Shown here: in pieces, positions 1-13,325 of the stretch | Layout: the number at the start of each line of letters is the position of its first letter | Position numbering within the stretch: the stretch's first letter is position 1 | The notes under the pieces: generated by a model | The model's database searches: none | What the model was told of the DNA's origin: nothing | The model's input: the letters and a program-made list of their open reading frames with translations, nothing else | Made by a program: the position numbers and the translations under genes | Source of the DNA: Acanthochlamys bracteata | Lineage: Eukaryota; Streptophyta; Magnoliopsida; Pandanales; Velloziaceae | Length of the DNA stretch: 64,000 nucleotides | Assembly (NCBI GenBank): GCA_019914995.1 | Contig: CM034129.1 | Span: 4,849,725-4,913,724, forward strand | Direction of reading: 5' to 3'

Positions 1-1118
1 GCCAAAATGTCCAAGAATACTTTGACAGAGTTTATGCCCAATTTCAGAGCTCTATCCTTGTCGATAGAATCATGTGCATTTGTATTAAGATGTGGATTCT
101 ATTTCATGATTAGGATTAAAATGGGTCTATTTGACAAAGGGGACATATCCACTTCATTTAGGAATAAAATAGTACATTAAAATTTCTAAAAATACAATAT
201 ATTTTACCTAAAAATCCTAATCCAATTGGGTTAATAAAAAATAATCAAATGTTATAAAACATAAAAGGTGTTGAATTATTAGCACAAATAGTACAGTGTA
301 ATTCAAAACTTGCACTTAATTAGAGTTAAAAACTAAATTTCTCAGTTTCTTCTATGTCCTTTTCTAAAAGTATCATGCGAAAATTATTTCATAGTAATAA
401 AAAACCCAAACAACTTAAGGGTGATATTCGTCAAATTAAGAAGTAAAAAATCAAGCATGAATTGGAAGATCAACAAAGTGGAGACTTCACTTGCCATCAA
501 CCTCCATATAATACCCAATTTAATGGCAACAACTCCTTCGCCAAATCTCTAAACAAGTTCAAAAAGCTTCCTCAACAACTACCGTAAAGATCCAGCTTAG
601 CTTCCACGAAGAAAGCCCGCACGCTCTCGCTCGCCTCTGTTCGACGAGACCGATCAGAGAGATCTTGTCATACTTGATCAACATTTTAACGGAATCGTAA
701 GTTAGCGAGAACAGGAGAATGTTTGGATGAGCTTTTAAAATATTTTTTATTTTAAAAACTTTTAATGAATTTTTATAATAGTTTATAAAATATTTTATAA
801 CCTTAATATTAGGAACTAAAGTCAGAAAATAAACACCGCTGAAGAGAGAAGAATAAGGAACACTGCAGTTCCACAACGCTGCTGATAAGCGTAAGCTCGG
901 GGGCTACCGTGACGGCAAGAATGGTGGAGAAGGATCAACAGGGTAACCATAGCATGTTTCCGGCAGCGGCAGAGATGATTCAGGAAGCAGCGGCGCCACC
1001 TGTTCGCCGAAGCTTTTCCCCATGTTTGTTCTTCCAGATAAATCAAATGCTTAAACATAAATTTACGGACATTAACATGTAATTAGTAGAGATTTGGTTA
1101 TTGTTCTCACAAAATCGA
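1..1118. other. Left-edge intergenic DNA
   Basis: AT-rich DNA without a convincing gene. Positions 3-113 (+) give a short open frame containing NVQEYFDRVYAQFQSS before a TAG, which could be the tail of an exon cut by the window edge. Positions 545-700 and 830-1035 are GC-richer islands in AT-rich DNA. The first contains the frame LFDETDQRDLVILDQHFNGI, interrupted upstream by a stop and followed by a GTAAG. I could not assign either to a family. The 705-815 segment is a T/A-rich MITE-like spacer. Confidence 0.4.
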
Positions 1119-1270
1119 CAGCCCACGGCCCAGCGTATTAGACCCAATCAAAAGCCCAGCAACGAGTGCCTGGATTGTCGCACGTGGGAGTCAGCTTGTT
1201 GGAGGCTTGGAGCAACTCGACCTCGATCAAACCGGAGAACTTATCAGTCTTCTCCTATAAAATAAAATAA
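1119..1270 (+). promoter_or_regulatory. Probable promoter of the OBERON4-like gene
   Basis: Several GCCCA/GGCCCA motifs (about 1121-1160), resembling plant site II elements, are followed by a perfect G-box CACGTG at 1181-1186 and a TATA-like CTATAAAATAAAAT at about 1254-1267. The start codon lies at 1486. Such motifs are common in promoters of growth and proliferation genes. Promoter function is inferred from motif and position only. Confidence 0.45.
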
Positions 1271-1485
1271 TAAAAAAGTAATATAATAATTCTAAACGTT
1301 GACCAACTGAACCCGCCTGTCCCGCTTTCTTCTCTCTCACGCTTTCCTATGTCATCGCAATCTTTGTGTTTTTCTATATGGAAGAAAGAAATTTCATTTC
1401 ATAGAACCAACAACAACTAATTCAACTTGAATTTCAGTCCAGCTGATTAACTTCTGTGTTTCTTTTTTCTTTGTTTGATTTGGAA

Positions 1486-4400
1486 ATGAAACGGCAGAGA
1501 TCGTACGATGAAGACATGGATTCAGATCAGCCGCCGTTACACCGGCGTTACTCGGAGAGTTACAGGCGTGAAGAAGAAAGAGAAAGAGATCTAAGGCCGT
1601 TACGTAAACGATTCGATTTCGATAGCGATGGATTTGAATGGCGTAGCAGGCACTGGGAACTGCACAGGTCGGAGAGCGTAAGTGTTCCGACAAGAGATTT
1701 CCCGAAAAGGTTTCGGTCTGATCGGGATCGAGGAAGGAGGGATAGTAGTGTGTATTCTTGTGCTCCGTGGAGGAGGTCTAGTAGCTGGAAGGAGATGGAG
1801 TTGAGAAATAATGGTGGCAGGAAGCAGTTTGCTGCGGGTTATGATGATCGAGGTTCGGTGAAATCGAAGGATTCCAGTAGCGGGGAGCAGTCGCGAAGTT
1901 CAAGGAAGGAAGGTGAACAGGTGCTTTGCCGAGGGAGTAGTAGTAGAGGTGAAAGTAGTAGGAGTACTAGTAGTAGTAGTAGTAGCAGCAGCAGTAGTAG
2001 TAGTAAGATGGAAGAAGGTGAACTTCAACCTGATCATGAGAATGAGACTGAACAAGAACCTGGTTTGGAACCTTTGGTTGATCCGAGCCTGGGAGTTCAG
2101 GTTGAATCTGAAGTGAATTTGAGAGAAACGAAAGCAGCTGATGAATGGGATCCTGAAGCTCCTAAAGAGAAGGTAGAAGTCGAAAACGAAGATTCTATTG
2201 AGGTGAAGGAAGAAATGAAGTCGCCAGAGAACCGAACAGAGCATATGGTGGGATCTAGTGAAGAACCTGATCCACAAGTTGTTGGTCCTAATAGTGAAGT
2301 GCATCAGAATGTTAGAGAGGGAGAAGATAGGAACAGTAATGAACAAAGAGAAGAAGTTGCTGCTTGTAAAGAGGAAGAAACGGCCGGCCGGATTATAGGG
2401 GAGGAAAAGAAAGACAATGAAGTCGCTGTTTGTAATTCACCTAAAGTAGAATGCGAAGAAAGGGTGGAAGGAGACCAAGTCGGAGGTGTTGAGTCCAGTA
2501 AGCAAGAGGTAGAAGGTATAGTCCTTGAGGTTGAGTTCAAAGAAGGAAATGGGATTGACCTTGAAGCCACACCAACTGGCACTGCTGATAACCTTGATTT
2601 TAGTAAGGATGTTGCTGGTCCAAGCACTGGGAAGGCTGGGAGTTTGAAATTCATGACTGATAGGTCAAAGGAGAGTGAAAAGGACAAGGGTAAGAGTGTT
2701 CTAGTAGAGCCTCTATCTGGTAAGGCTGAGTCAACCGGAGAAGAGGATCTCCTTGAGGGTCCTAGAGGTAGGAGTTTTGATTTCTTCCCTTCTGATGTGA
2801 AAAGTTTGGCAGGAGAAAATACTAGCAGTCAGGCTGTTGGTCTGCAGAAAGAGGAGAATCAGATTATGGAGCCTCTCGACCTTTCACTTGGCTTGCCTAC
2901 TTCTCCTTCTAACCGTGTCTCCAAACCTAAATACGCATACCCTAACTCTCCAACCCGAGGAAAAAGCATGCAGTCATTCCCATCTTCATTCCGTACAAAT
3001 TCGGATGCATTTATGCCATCCATATCATTCTCAGGTTCTCAGCCATTCACTCACAACGTTAGTTGTTCTCTCAATCAGAATTCACTGGAAAATTATGAAA
3101 AGTCCGTATCTAGCCGTCCGATTTTTGGGGTAGCTGATCAAGCAAGTGATGATATTGTTTGGCTAGGTCAGTCTTCAAATGATACCAAACAGAAGGGCAG
3201 ATGTGCTCTCCTTTCCCAGAGAGTTGCAATGAACAGCAATGGGGTTTATCATTCAGCTAGCGTAGAAAACGTCTACCAACAATCTATGCCCAATGGCTTT
3301 GGTCAACAACCAAGTATTTCTAGACAGCCACCTAAAAAGCATAGCCTTTCATCTCATGAGACTAGGTCGGAACGTTGTAAGGACAGGACATCAGACGCAA
3401 GAGAGAGAAAAATTAGTAGCAGCCATAAGTATGAGCAACTCGGAGGCGCTCAACATGTACCTGATGGTGCTGGTGTTGTTGGAAGGATTTTATCCAAAAT
3501 CGTATCTGAGCCATTACAACCTGTGAGCACCACGCTTCATGATATGACAGACCAATCAATAACTTACTTGAAGGAAACCATTTCACAGATGATAGTTGGC
3601 GCAGATATGCTCGGCCCGCTGCATGTATTGCGGGAAGCCTTGAAAACAAGGAGTGATATGACAATGAAAACCTTGGTCGGGTGTCATCGTTCTCTATTGG
3701 AGATATTGACAGCCCTTAAAACTGGTCTAACTGACTTTCTTTGGAAAGCTGGTGATGTTTCTTTAACTGAGCTAGCTGAGATTTTCCTGAATGTGAAGTG
3801 CCGTAATTTGGCATGCCTGAGTATTTTGCCTGTGGATGACTGCGAGTGCAAGATCTGTGCACGAAAGAATGGTTTTTGCCGTGCCTGCATGTGCCTTGTG
3901 TGCTCCAAGTTTGACACTGCATCAAATACTTGCAGCTGGGTCGGTTGTGATTTTTGTCTGCATTGGTGCCACACAGATTGTGGGTTGCGAGACTCTCATA
4001 TTAGGAATGGACAGAGTCCCTCCGGTAACCAGGATGTTATTACAGAGATGCAGTTTCACTGCATTGTCTGCAATCACTCCTCAGAGATGTTTGGATTTGT
4101 GAAAGAAGTTTTTAAAACATGCGCAAAAGATTGGGAAGTAGAAACTCTTGCCAAGGAACTCCAGTATGTCAAGAGGATCTTCGCTTCCAGTAGGGATTTC
4201 AGAGGTGCAAAACTGTGTGTTTTGGCTGATGAGATGCTGGTGAAATTGGTAGATAAAAGCAAGCTTGCAGAAGTAACTAACTGTATCATGACATTCTTTT
4301 CTGGTATGAACTTATCCTTTTCTGATAAAGGTCTAGCTCTGTTTTATGTTATGAATACATGACAAAGGTCTAGCTCTGTTTTAGGTTATGAATACAATGT

Positions 4401-5570
4401 AGAAAGGAAGATAGAGGAAATGAAAATCATAGGAACCAGAAAATTGAATGAAGATTGTGTAATAGTTATCCATTTCCTTATTTACGATAGCCACATCCAT
4501 TCTAGACTACACCTCTATAGTGATCCCAAGACATGTAACTTGATGGGCGATATTGCTTTCATGGCAATGTGATGTGGATGCATATTCAGCCTTGTATTCT
4601 CATAGATCATAGAGATAGGGATGCATATCATCAAGGTGACCCTTAGCGAGAATAAAGAATTTGGGGGCTTATCATAAAGTTTCTGGTTAGATTCTATGCT
4701 TAAGATACATAGAAAATACATCTAGACAAACTTTTGTTATGTGCACAATGCCATAATAAGGTCATAGATTTGTTTCTTAAGATGCGTTCATAATGCATTT
4801 CCTTTTAGTAAGCCTGTGAGCCTGAGGCTATCATGGGGGTGAGGAAGGTCAGACTTGTTTGGTCTGAAAGCTTTCATGAATGATTAATGTATGAAAATTT
4901 AATTTCTTATTCTTTTTCATTGAACATGTACTAAACTATGTTTGCAGATGTTTACTTTACCTGTCAAACTGCTTTCTAGCATTATAATCTTGCTTCTTCT
5001 GGTATAGAATGTGACTTGCATATAAGCGGCGCTCCAGTAAGCTTGACCCATGAAGAGCCATCCAGAAATGATGCTGAGGAGGCTAATGAGGTTGGAATTT
5101 CAAGTAAAGAACTCGTGTGGTTCCCGTCTATTTCTTCGCAGAAGGTTCAGAAAAATACAACAGGAGAGGTGTTCGGTATAGATAATGATCTATTAGGCAG
5201 GAAACTCAGGGATAATGAGCAGAGAACAAGTCTAGGAAAGACGAAGGCTGATGAACTAGAAAGTGTTGTAAGATTCAAACAGGCTGAGGCAAAGATGTAC
5301 CAAGAACACGCAGATAATGCTCGAAGAGAAGCTGAAAGTCTAAAACGTATTGCAATTGCCAAGAATGTAAAGATTGAGGAGGACTATTGCAATCAAATAC
5401 GAAAACTTAGATTGGCTGAAGCTGAAGATATGCGTAGGAAAAAGTTTGACGAGTTGCAGGCTCTTGAAAGGGCAAGTTGTGAATATTTCAGTATGAAGAT
5501 AAGGATGGAAGCTGACATCGATAACCTCTTATTTAAGTTGCAAGCTGCAAAGAGGAAGTTCAATGCTTGA
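1486..5570 (+). CDS. OBE4: OBERON4/TITANIA1-like PHD finger protein
   Basis: Two coding exons, 1486-4303 and 5008-5570 (phase 1; G joins AA to give Glu), encode about 1126 aa. The ATG at 1486 is the first in frame and gives MKRQRSYDEDMDSDQ, like the N-terminus of Arabidopsis TTA1/OBE4. Residues about 1-160 are Arg/Ser/Asp-rich, followed by a poly-Ser run and a long acidic region. The OBERON Cys/His-rich PHD-type finger lies near residues 785-875 (CECKICARKNGFCRACMC, then CSWVGCDFCLHWCHTDCG, then CIVC). Exon 2 encodes a coiled coil rich in Glu/Lys/Arg/Ala. The family acts in the nucleus in meristem maintenance and auxin-dependent root initiation. Length fits OBE4/TTA1 (about 1160 aa) better than OBE1/2 (about 570 aa). 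Without splicing, translation ends at a TGA at 4360-4362. OBE3 is the alternative assignment. Confidence 0.9.
4324..4397 (+). repeat. 37-bp tandem duplication in the OBE4-like intron
   Basis: Two adjacent copies with period 37 (GATAAAGGTCTAGCTCTG... then GACAAAGGTCTAGCTCTG...) differ at only a few positions. It starts about 20 bp after the intron donor at 4304. The in-frame stop that ends an unspliced transcript (TGA 4360-4362) spans the copy junction. Confidence 0.85.
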
Positions 5571-6791
5571 TTTACCATATAACTACTTTCTATATGTTTA
5601 TTGAATCTTTAGAAACTTAGATTGATGCTGTAAGCCATTTTACCTTCTTTCAGTTCCACATTATTATTCCCATCTCGTGTATAACAAAATATTCTTTCAC
5701 TTCCACAACTTATAGAAAAAATGTCTGTAAATGTTTGTCATATGTATGCAAAGAAAAAGGATTAATGTATATTTCAACGCGCAAATTACCACAATATCAT
5801 AATAATGGCGTATGCAAGAAAATATCATAACTTAAAAATATCAAATATCTATAAAAATATTAAATATCTACAAAAATTATGTATTTGGTATTTACCTATG
5901 TGTATGCAAGGAAAAATGCGATGTATTTAATCACCGCCATATAATAATAGTTATACTTCAAACTATCACGACTTATTTTATACAAAATAAAGAAATAAAT
6001 ACAAAGTATTAGAGGAAGATGTGTAATGTATACGTTGATATTACTTAAAACTATTACTCTTTATACGCACATACTTTATACCATAACTCAAGACAAAATG
6101 AACGTTTAGAAGTATTTTTAAAATAAAATTTTTTTAAATATAGATATTTTTATTTTATTTAAAAAATAAATTTTTTTATTTAAAATTTATAATAAAAATA
6201 AGTAATGAAAAAATTTTAATACGTAAAAGTTTATATATCTTTAAAATTTTAAATAAAATTTTTAAATATTTATAAAAAGAATATTAAAAAATATAAATTA
6301 AAATATTGAGAAATTATTTTTTAAAAATCTTATCCAAATGCATACAAGTTATTGTACAAAACTGATGTTGTCAGTATCTATTTTTGGTGTTTGAATTCTA
6401 ATAAACACACGAAGAAAAAACTATATATATCCACAATGTCACAACTACGAGACAGAAATTAATTAACATTCAAATACTTATTTATCAAATTTAAAAAGTT
6501 AATTAATTTTAAGAAAATTATTTGAAAATCATTATTGTAATAAATAAATTAAATTGACAGATGAGCTTGTTTGAGGAATGTTGACAAAAAGAGAAAGAAA
6601 ACGAAGAAGCTTCGCGCAAATTTGTCTTCCAACTTTTTCTCTACGTTCTTCTTCAATTCTTACAGAGACTTTCAAAGTCTTTCATGAAAGAAAGTTTCTT
6701 CTTCTTCTTCTTAATTGTTCTTCTTGCATTTAATTTACTCTCTAGTTGATTGTGTTCGCAATCGTGTTGTTCGTTGTTCTTGGAGTTTGGG
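5571..6791. other. Intergenic: OBE4-like 3' region, AT-rich DNA, SAP leader
   Basis: The 3' flank of the OBE4-like gene is followed by very AT-rich, MITE-like DNA (about 6100-6340). From about 6600 the sequence becomes CT-rich (runs of TTC/TTCTTC at 6690-6715), as in the 5' leader of the next gene. No coding potential seen. Confidence 0.5.
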
Positions 6792-7562
6792 ATGGGAACG
6801 CCGGAATTTCCAGATCTTGGAAAACACTGCTCTGTTGGAGACTGCAATCAGATCGATTTCCTTCCTTTCTCTTGTGATGCCTGCAAGAAGGTACTTGTTT
6901 TGGTTTTTTCTTTTTAATTTTTAATTTATTTCCTTTTGTTTAGTAATTGTTGCTTGGTTATTAGGATTTGGAACGGGATGTAAAGGAAAGTTAAAATTTT
7001 TTCTGTTAATTTGATTGATTAAGGTTTGACGATCGTTCTAGTTGACTTCGATCGCGATGGGAGCACAATGTATCTATAATTGTTTTGGTGGAATTGTAGG
7101 TTTTGGGAAATTTCATTGAAAATCCAAATTGTGTTGTTTTCTATTGATTATGAAATGGTTACACGCAAAATACTTCTTCGATGTGTTTTTCAAGTTTAAG
7201 AGAGAAAACCGTTGTCTTCATAACTCGATGGAATTTATGCTACCGTTAGAATTAGAAATTATATACGTGATAGGTAGACCGTAGGAGCGAAGAGCTTACT
7301 TAGATAAACTGATCATCGAGGATAGCAAGTATAACGGCACAATACGTTCCTTTATGATTCAATATTAGCGCTTTGGATTCTCTTCCTTTGCTTTGAGCTT
7401 ACTTCTTTGGCTGGAGTGATGAGCTGGTCTCGAGAAGCTCATGTCGTTCTTCCTGACAATCTTTGATGTCAAGATCAACTCTGATCTTTTTGGAATGAGT
7501 CATTTGCTTAGGAGAAGCCTAGTATAGGAGTGCTAAGCTCTTATAATTGGATGTTTATGTTC

Positions 7563-7640
7563 ACAACAACAACAAGCCTCATCCCACTAGATGCCGTCGG
7601 GTACATGGATCCTTTATCTCCATTGTGCTTTAATGCAAGG
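7563..7640 (-). mobile_element. SINE 3'-end fragment (Au-SINE-like) in SAP intron
   Basis: AACAACAACAAGCCTCATCC, then CACTAG and TACATGGATCC, matches the reverse complement of the 3' end of plant Au-type SINEs, whose consensus has GGATCCATGT, a GTGGGATAAGGC block and a terminal TTG repeat, as I remember it. Only the 3' part is recognised. The 5' limit is not visible. Confidence 0.6.
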
Positions 7641-8190
7641 ATTGGCTGTTTAAATTGTAATAAATAGGTTTTCAATGAATCATGGTTCAAGTTCTTGTGT
7701 CTATGTTGGTGAATGCTTGTGCGATCTGTCTATATGTATGTTTATATGTGCATGTGCGTGTCTTCAAAAAATAAGGTATTCTATAGGTGAAGGCACTGCG
7801 CTTCCTGCTACCTAAAGAGCTACTTGCTTAGCAGCCCTCTCAAACTTCACAGAACTGGTCTTCAGTTAGATGTTAATCCATTGAAATGCCATACCATTCT
7901 TCCATTGATTAGTACTTTTTAGGCCCTTGCACCAAAATGTACCTTTCTAAATATGTATTTATGATACCGATAAACATGTTATCCTTCATAGTCTGCTTCA
8001 CTTAAAATTTTTATATTTTGTGGCTAGCTAAAATTCTTTGTTTTTTTTCAATTGTTAGAGACTATGAGAAGTTTACTGCGCACAGCTGGTTTTGGGCAAC
8101 ATGTTTACAAATGGCTTCTGGATTGTTCTCTAGTGTATGCTAATACTTTATGAAAGAACCTAAGTTGGAATGCATGTGTACTCATGTAAT

Positions 8191-8263
8191 ACTTAAACTA
8201 ATCTGGTGTAGCTCATATATTATCCTTACTTAAACTAATCTGTGTAGCTCATATATTATCCTT
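8191..8263 (+). repeat. 36/37-bp tandem duplication in SAP intron
   Basis: ACTTAAACTAATCTG(G)TGTAGCTCATATATTATCCTT occurs twice in direct succession, differing by one base, at 8191-8227 and 8228-8263. This suggests a recent slippage-type duplication. Confidence 0.85.
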
Positions 8264-9607
8264 TTTATGAAAACAATGGTGATGTGCATGTAGTTATCTC
8301 CACATAATAGCATTAAACGGTCTGGTCATGTTTACATGTATTGTTAGCTCCAAAGATGATGTTGATGACTTCATTCCCAAATATTCTTGGTCCCCAAGCT
8401 TGCTATAGTCACTATCTTGTGCAAAATCTTGAGGATTGAGCTACTGTAGTTTACTCTGGTGTTACTAGTTGCAATCATTAATGCATTTAGGGGGGTTTAT
8501 AATAGCAAGCTATGGCTGGTTAATGTAAGGAATCAGATTTTGAGTTGAAATGGCACTCCAACACTACTGCTCCTTTTCTTACTTTGTTACCACGCAGTAA
8601 TGAGTATGAATAGGTTTTTCCTTGTTTGACAGATTTTAGCTTGACAAATGCTAATTGGCTATTGTATCTTATTTCATTAGCCGTTCAACTCTCAACACTT
8701 TAAACTTAGAGTGCAATAGGAATGTTGTTAAGTTATGGTTCTTTGTTAATCTACATGTTTATAGTCTGCATGTGCCCGCCCTTATTTGTAGAGTTGTTAC
8801 TTATGACAAGAGTTGTTACTTATGACCTTGTTTTCATTGTTCTTAGGTTTTCTGCTTGGAGCATAGAAGTTATGCATCACACCAATGCCCAAATGCTAAT
8901 CAGAAAGATGTAACTGTCATAATTTGCCCCCTCTGTGCTAAAGGTGTAAGACTTGTTCCCAAAGAAGATCCAAACATCACCTGGGAGCACCACGTTAATA
9001 CTGATTGTGATCCATCCAACTACCAGAAAACAAGGAAAACGAAACGGTGTCCTGTTCCTGGTTGCAAGGAGTTATTGACTTTCTCAAATACAGTCAGGTG
9101 CAGAGACTGTGTACAAGAGCACTGCCTAAAGCATAGATTTGGGCCTGATCACAAATGCCCTGGCCCAAAGAAGCCAGACTCTGCTTTCCAGTTTGTTAAT
9201 ATATTAAAAAAGAGTCAAAGCAGTGCCACTGCTAGTCAAAATTCGAATACTGCATCATGGTGGAATTCAAGCTTTTAAATGCAGCATCGAATGCTAGAGC
9301 AACTGCTGAAGCAGGGATGTTGAGGTTGAGTAACGCGACCACACAAGCACTGCAGAAAGCAAAAGATGTGATAGTACAGAATAGTAATGCTGCGACTCCC
9401 ATGGAGCAGTGTGTTCAGTGTGCAGCTAAGTTTCATTCTGTTAATGCTCTTATAGAGCATGTTGAGAGATCTCACAACTATAGTGCGCCAAGGCATCAAG
9501 TTGGAGTGTCCATTGATGTCTGTCCTAAGTGCAGCAAAGGATTCAGAGATCCCGTTTTATTGGTTGAGCATGTTGAGAGAGACCATGGAGGGACTTCAGT
9601 TGCTTGA

Positions 9608-10722
9608 AGGAGAGATTTTTCATGATTCCAATCTTTCAATGCATTTATGTCGGACTGAAATTTATTCCCTACTGTTCGATTATGTGAAGAGCATCTGTAG
9701 TGTGAGACTCGCAGTCCTCATCTTATGCAAGGCCTGCTACCCTTCTGAACGACTTAAGAAAGCTGTGAAGAAGTGCCCGGAGCAGGAACTTCTGGCAAGT
9801 GTGGTCTGGAAGTGGTTATTGCGGTGTGTCTACTGTGTAACGCTGAGGAAGCAAGTGTTAGTTGAGTTCCTAGTACTTCTTTTATGTTCAATTAAACAAT
9901 GCGCAGAAAAAAATGTGGTGTTTGTGATAGTTTGAAGTGAACTGCCTTCCTGTATGGTTTCTGTCTGTAAGGAAATGGCCACAACAACGTTGCCTAATTC
10001 CCATTCAATTGTACTTCAATTCCATCTGTTTGTTGCTCTATATTCTCAAAGAAGCAGATACATCGTTTCTAATGTTGTCATCTTCAGAAATATAAGATTT
10101 CAACACAATACTTGTATGAACCAAAACGACTCTAATTATAGCTGTCCTCGTAAATAAAGCATTGTTTTCCTGAGTGCCCTCAACATTAATCTAAGATTGT
10201 TTTCGTTATTAAATAAAGTATGCAAATGGACAATTTTAATTTTTTAATTTAATAACTTCTCGTCGAACATTTATTTGTTCGGCATATATCAAGAAACAAA
10301 ACTTTCGCCATGACCAACAGTGCGCTTAGAATATGCTTCGTGAGCTCTTGGGTTCGGTTATCAGTAGGATTGAGGGCATATTTAGAATACTTTTTTTTTC
10401 TAATTTTTATTTTATATTTTTTAACAAAATTTTTAAAATATTTTATAAAATTTTAAAAAAAGTTTTAAAATACAAAGAAAATCTATACTATATACTTTTT
10501 AATAATTATTTTTATTTATTTTTAAATAAAAAAATAAAATTTATTTTAAAATATTTTTAAAATATTTTTTTTTCGAAAGCTCTTTCTTAAAAAAGGACTC
10601 CCAAAAATCTGACTGCCTATTTGGTGAAAATTATTACAGATGTTTGCGTCTCTACTAGATTCGCCGAAAATCCAACTCCGACAACTGCTGAGAGCTCCGT
10701 TAAATCTCCAGTACTCTCTCTG
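9608..10722. other. SAP 3' untranslated region and spacer
   Basis: The first 550 bp are the probable 3' UTR of the SAP gene. A canonical AATAAA lies at 10152-10157. The open frame at 9459-9935 overlaps the C2H2 coding frame and has no family features. The rest is AT-rich and contains a MITE-like segment listed separately. Confidence 0.5.
10375..10605 (+). mobile_element. AT-rich MITE-like repeat, family A
   Basis: A segment of about 230 bp composed of TTTTAT/TTTAAA blocks. It begins near GAGGGCATATTTAGAATAC and ends near AAGGACTCCCAAAAATC, an end that resembles the GCACTCCCAAAC end of the copy at 31188-31424. Boundaries are approximate and no target duplication was found. Confidence 0.4.
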
Positions 10723-13027
<2,305 letters not shown>

Positions 13028-13325
13028 TAAATTGTAAACAGCTAATAGGTCTTCGGAGTAAGATCTGTTTTCTGGATGGATAAGTTAAATCAATGTTGCA
13101 GATCCATGTAAATATAATGCTCCTTTTCTTGAGAGTGATGTATGGTTTCAAGTACATTTTTATTAAGTAAAATCTATTTGATTTGGTATTGTTCTTCTAA
13201 GCATTGCAAGTGCAGTTTACTTGCTTATAAGGAACATGATGGTATTGTTCTTCTCTGTGTTCTCTCTTCCTGTTTCTTTAAAAAAATGTCAGTATTTGCT
13301 TTCTTATCTAACAATGTAACATCGA

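Larger units (their letters stand above)
6792..9607 (+). pseudogene. Stress-associated AN1/C2H2 zinc finger (SAP11-like), frameshifted
   Basis: Exon 1 (6792-6890, phase 0) encodes [20 protein letters not shown] and exon 2 starts at 8847 (VFCLEHRSY). Together they give the first AN1 finger. A second AN1 finger follows, with CPLCAKGVRL, CPVPGCKELLTF and CLKHRFGPDHKCPGP. The frame then hits TAA at 9276-9278. The adjacent frame resumes at once (LNAASNARATAEAGM) with two C2H2 fingers, CVQCAAKF...HVERSH and CPKCSKGF...HVERDH, ending at 9605-9607. One more T in the TTTT run at 9272-9275 would join the frames into about 286 aa, close to Arabidopsis SAP11 (about 280 aa). Family members act in stress responses. 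As read, the product ends after the two AN1 fingers. I cannot tell assembly error from a real loss, so this may be an intact gene. Confidence 0.85.

Noticed and set aside
1965..2006. AGT/AGC run as a separate microsatellite
   Set aside because: It encodes the poly-Ser run of the OBE4-like protein and is part of the gene.
1900..2346. 148-aa reverse frame inside the OBE4-like exon
   Set aside because: Low-complexity antisense of the Ser/Glu-rich coding frame, with no family features.
9459..9935. 158-aa forward frame over the SAP C2H2 region
   Set aside because: It overlaps the clear C2H2 frame and continues into the probable 3' UTR. Cysteines come from composition, not a finger pattern.
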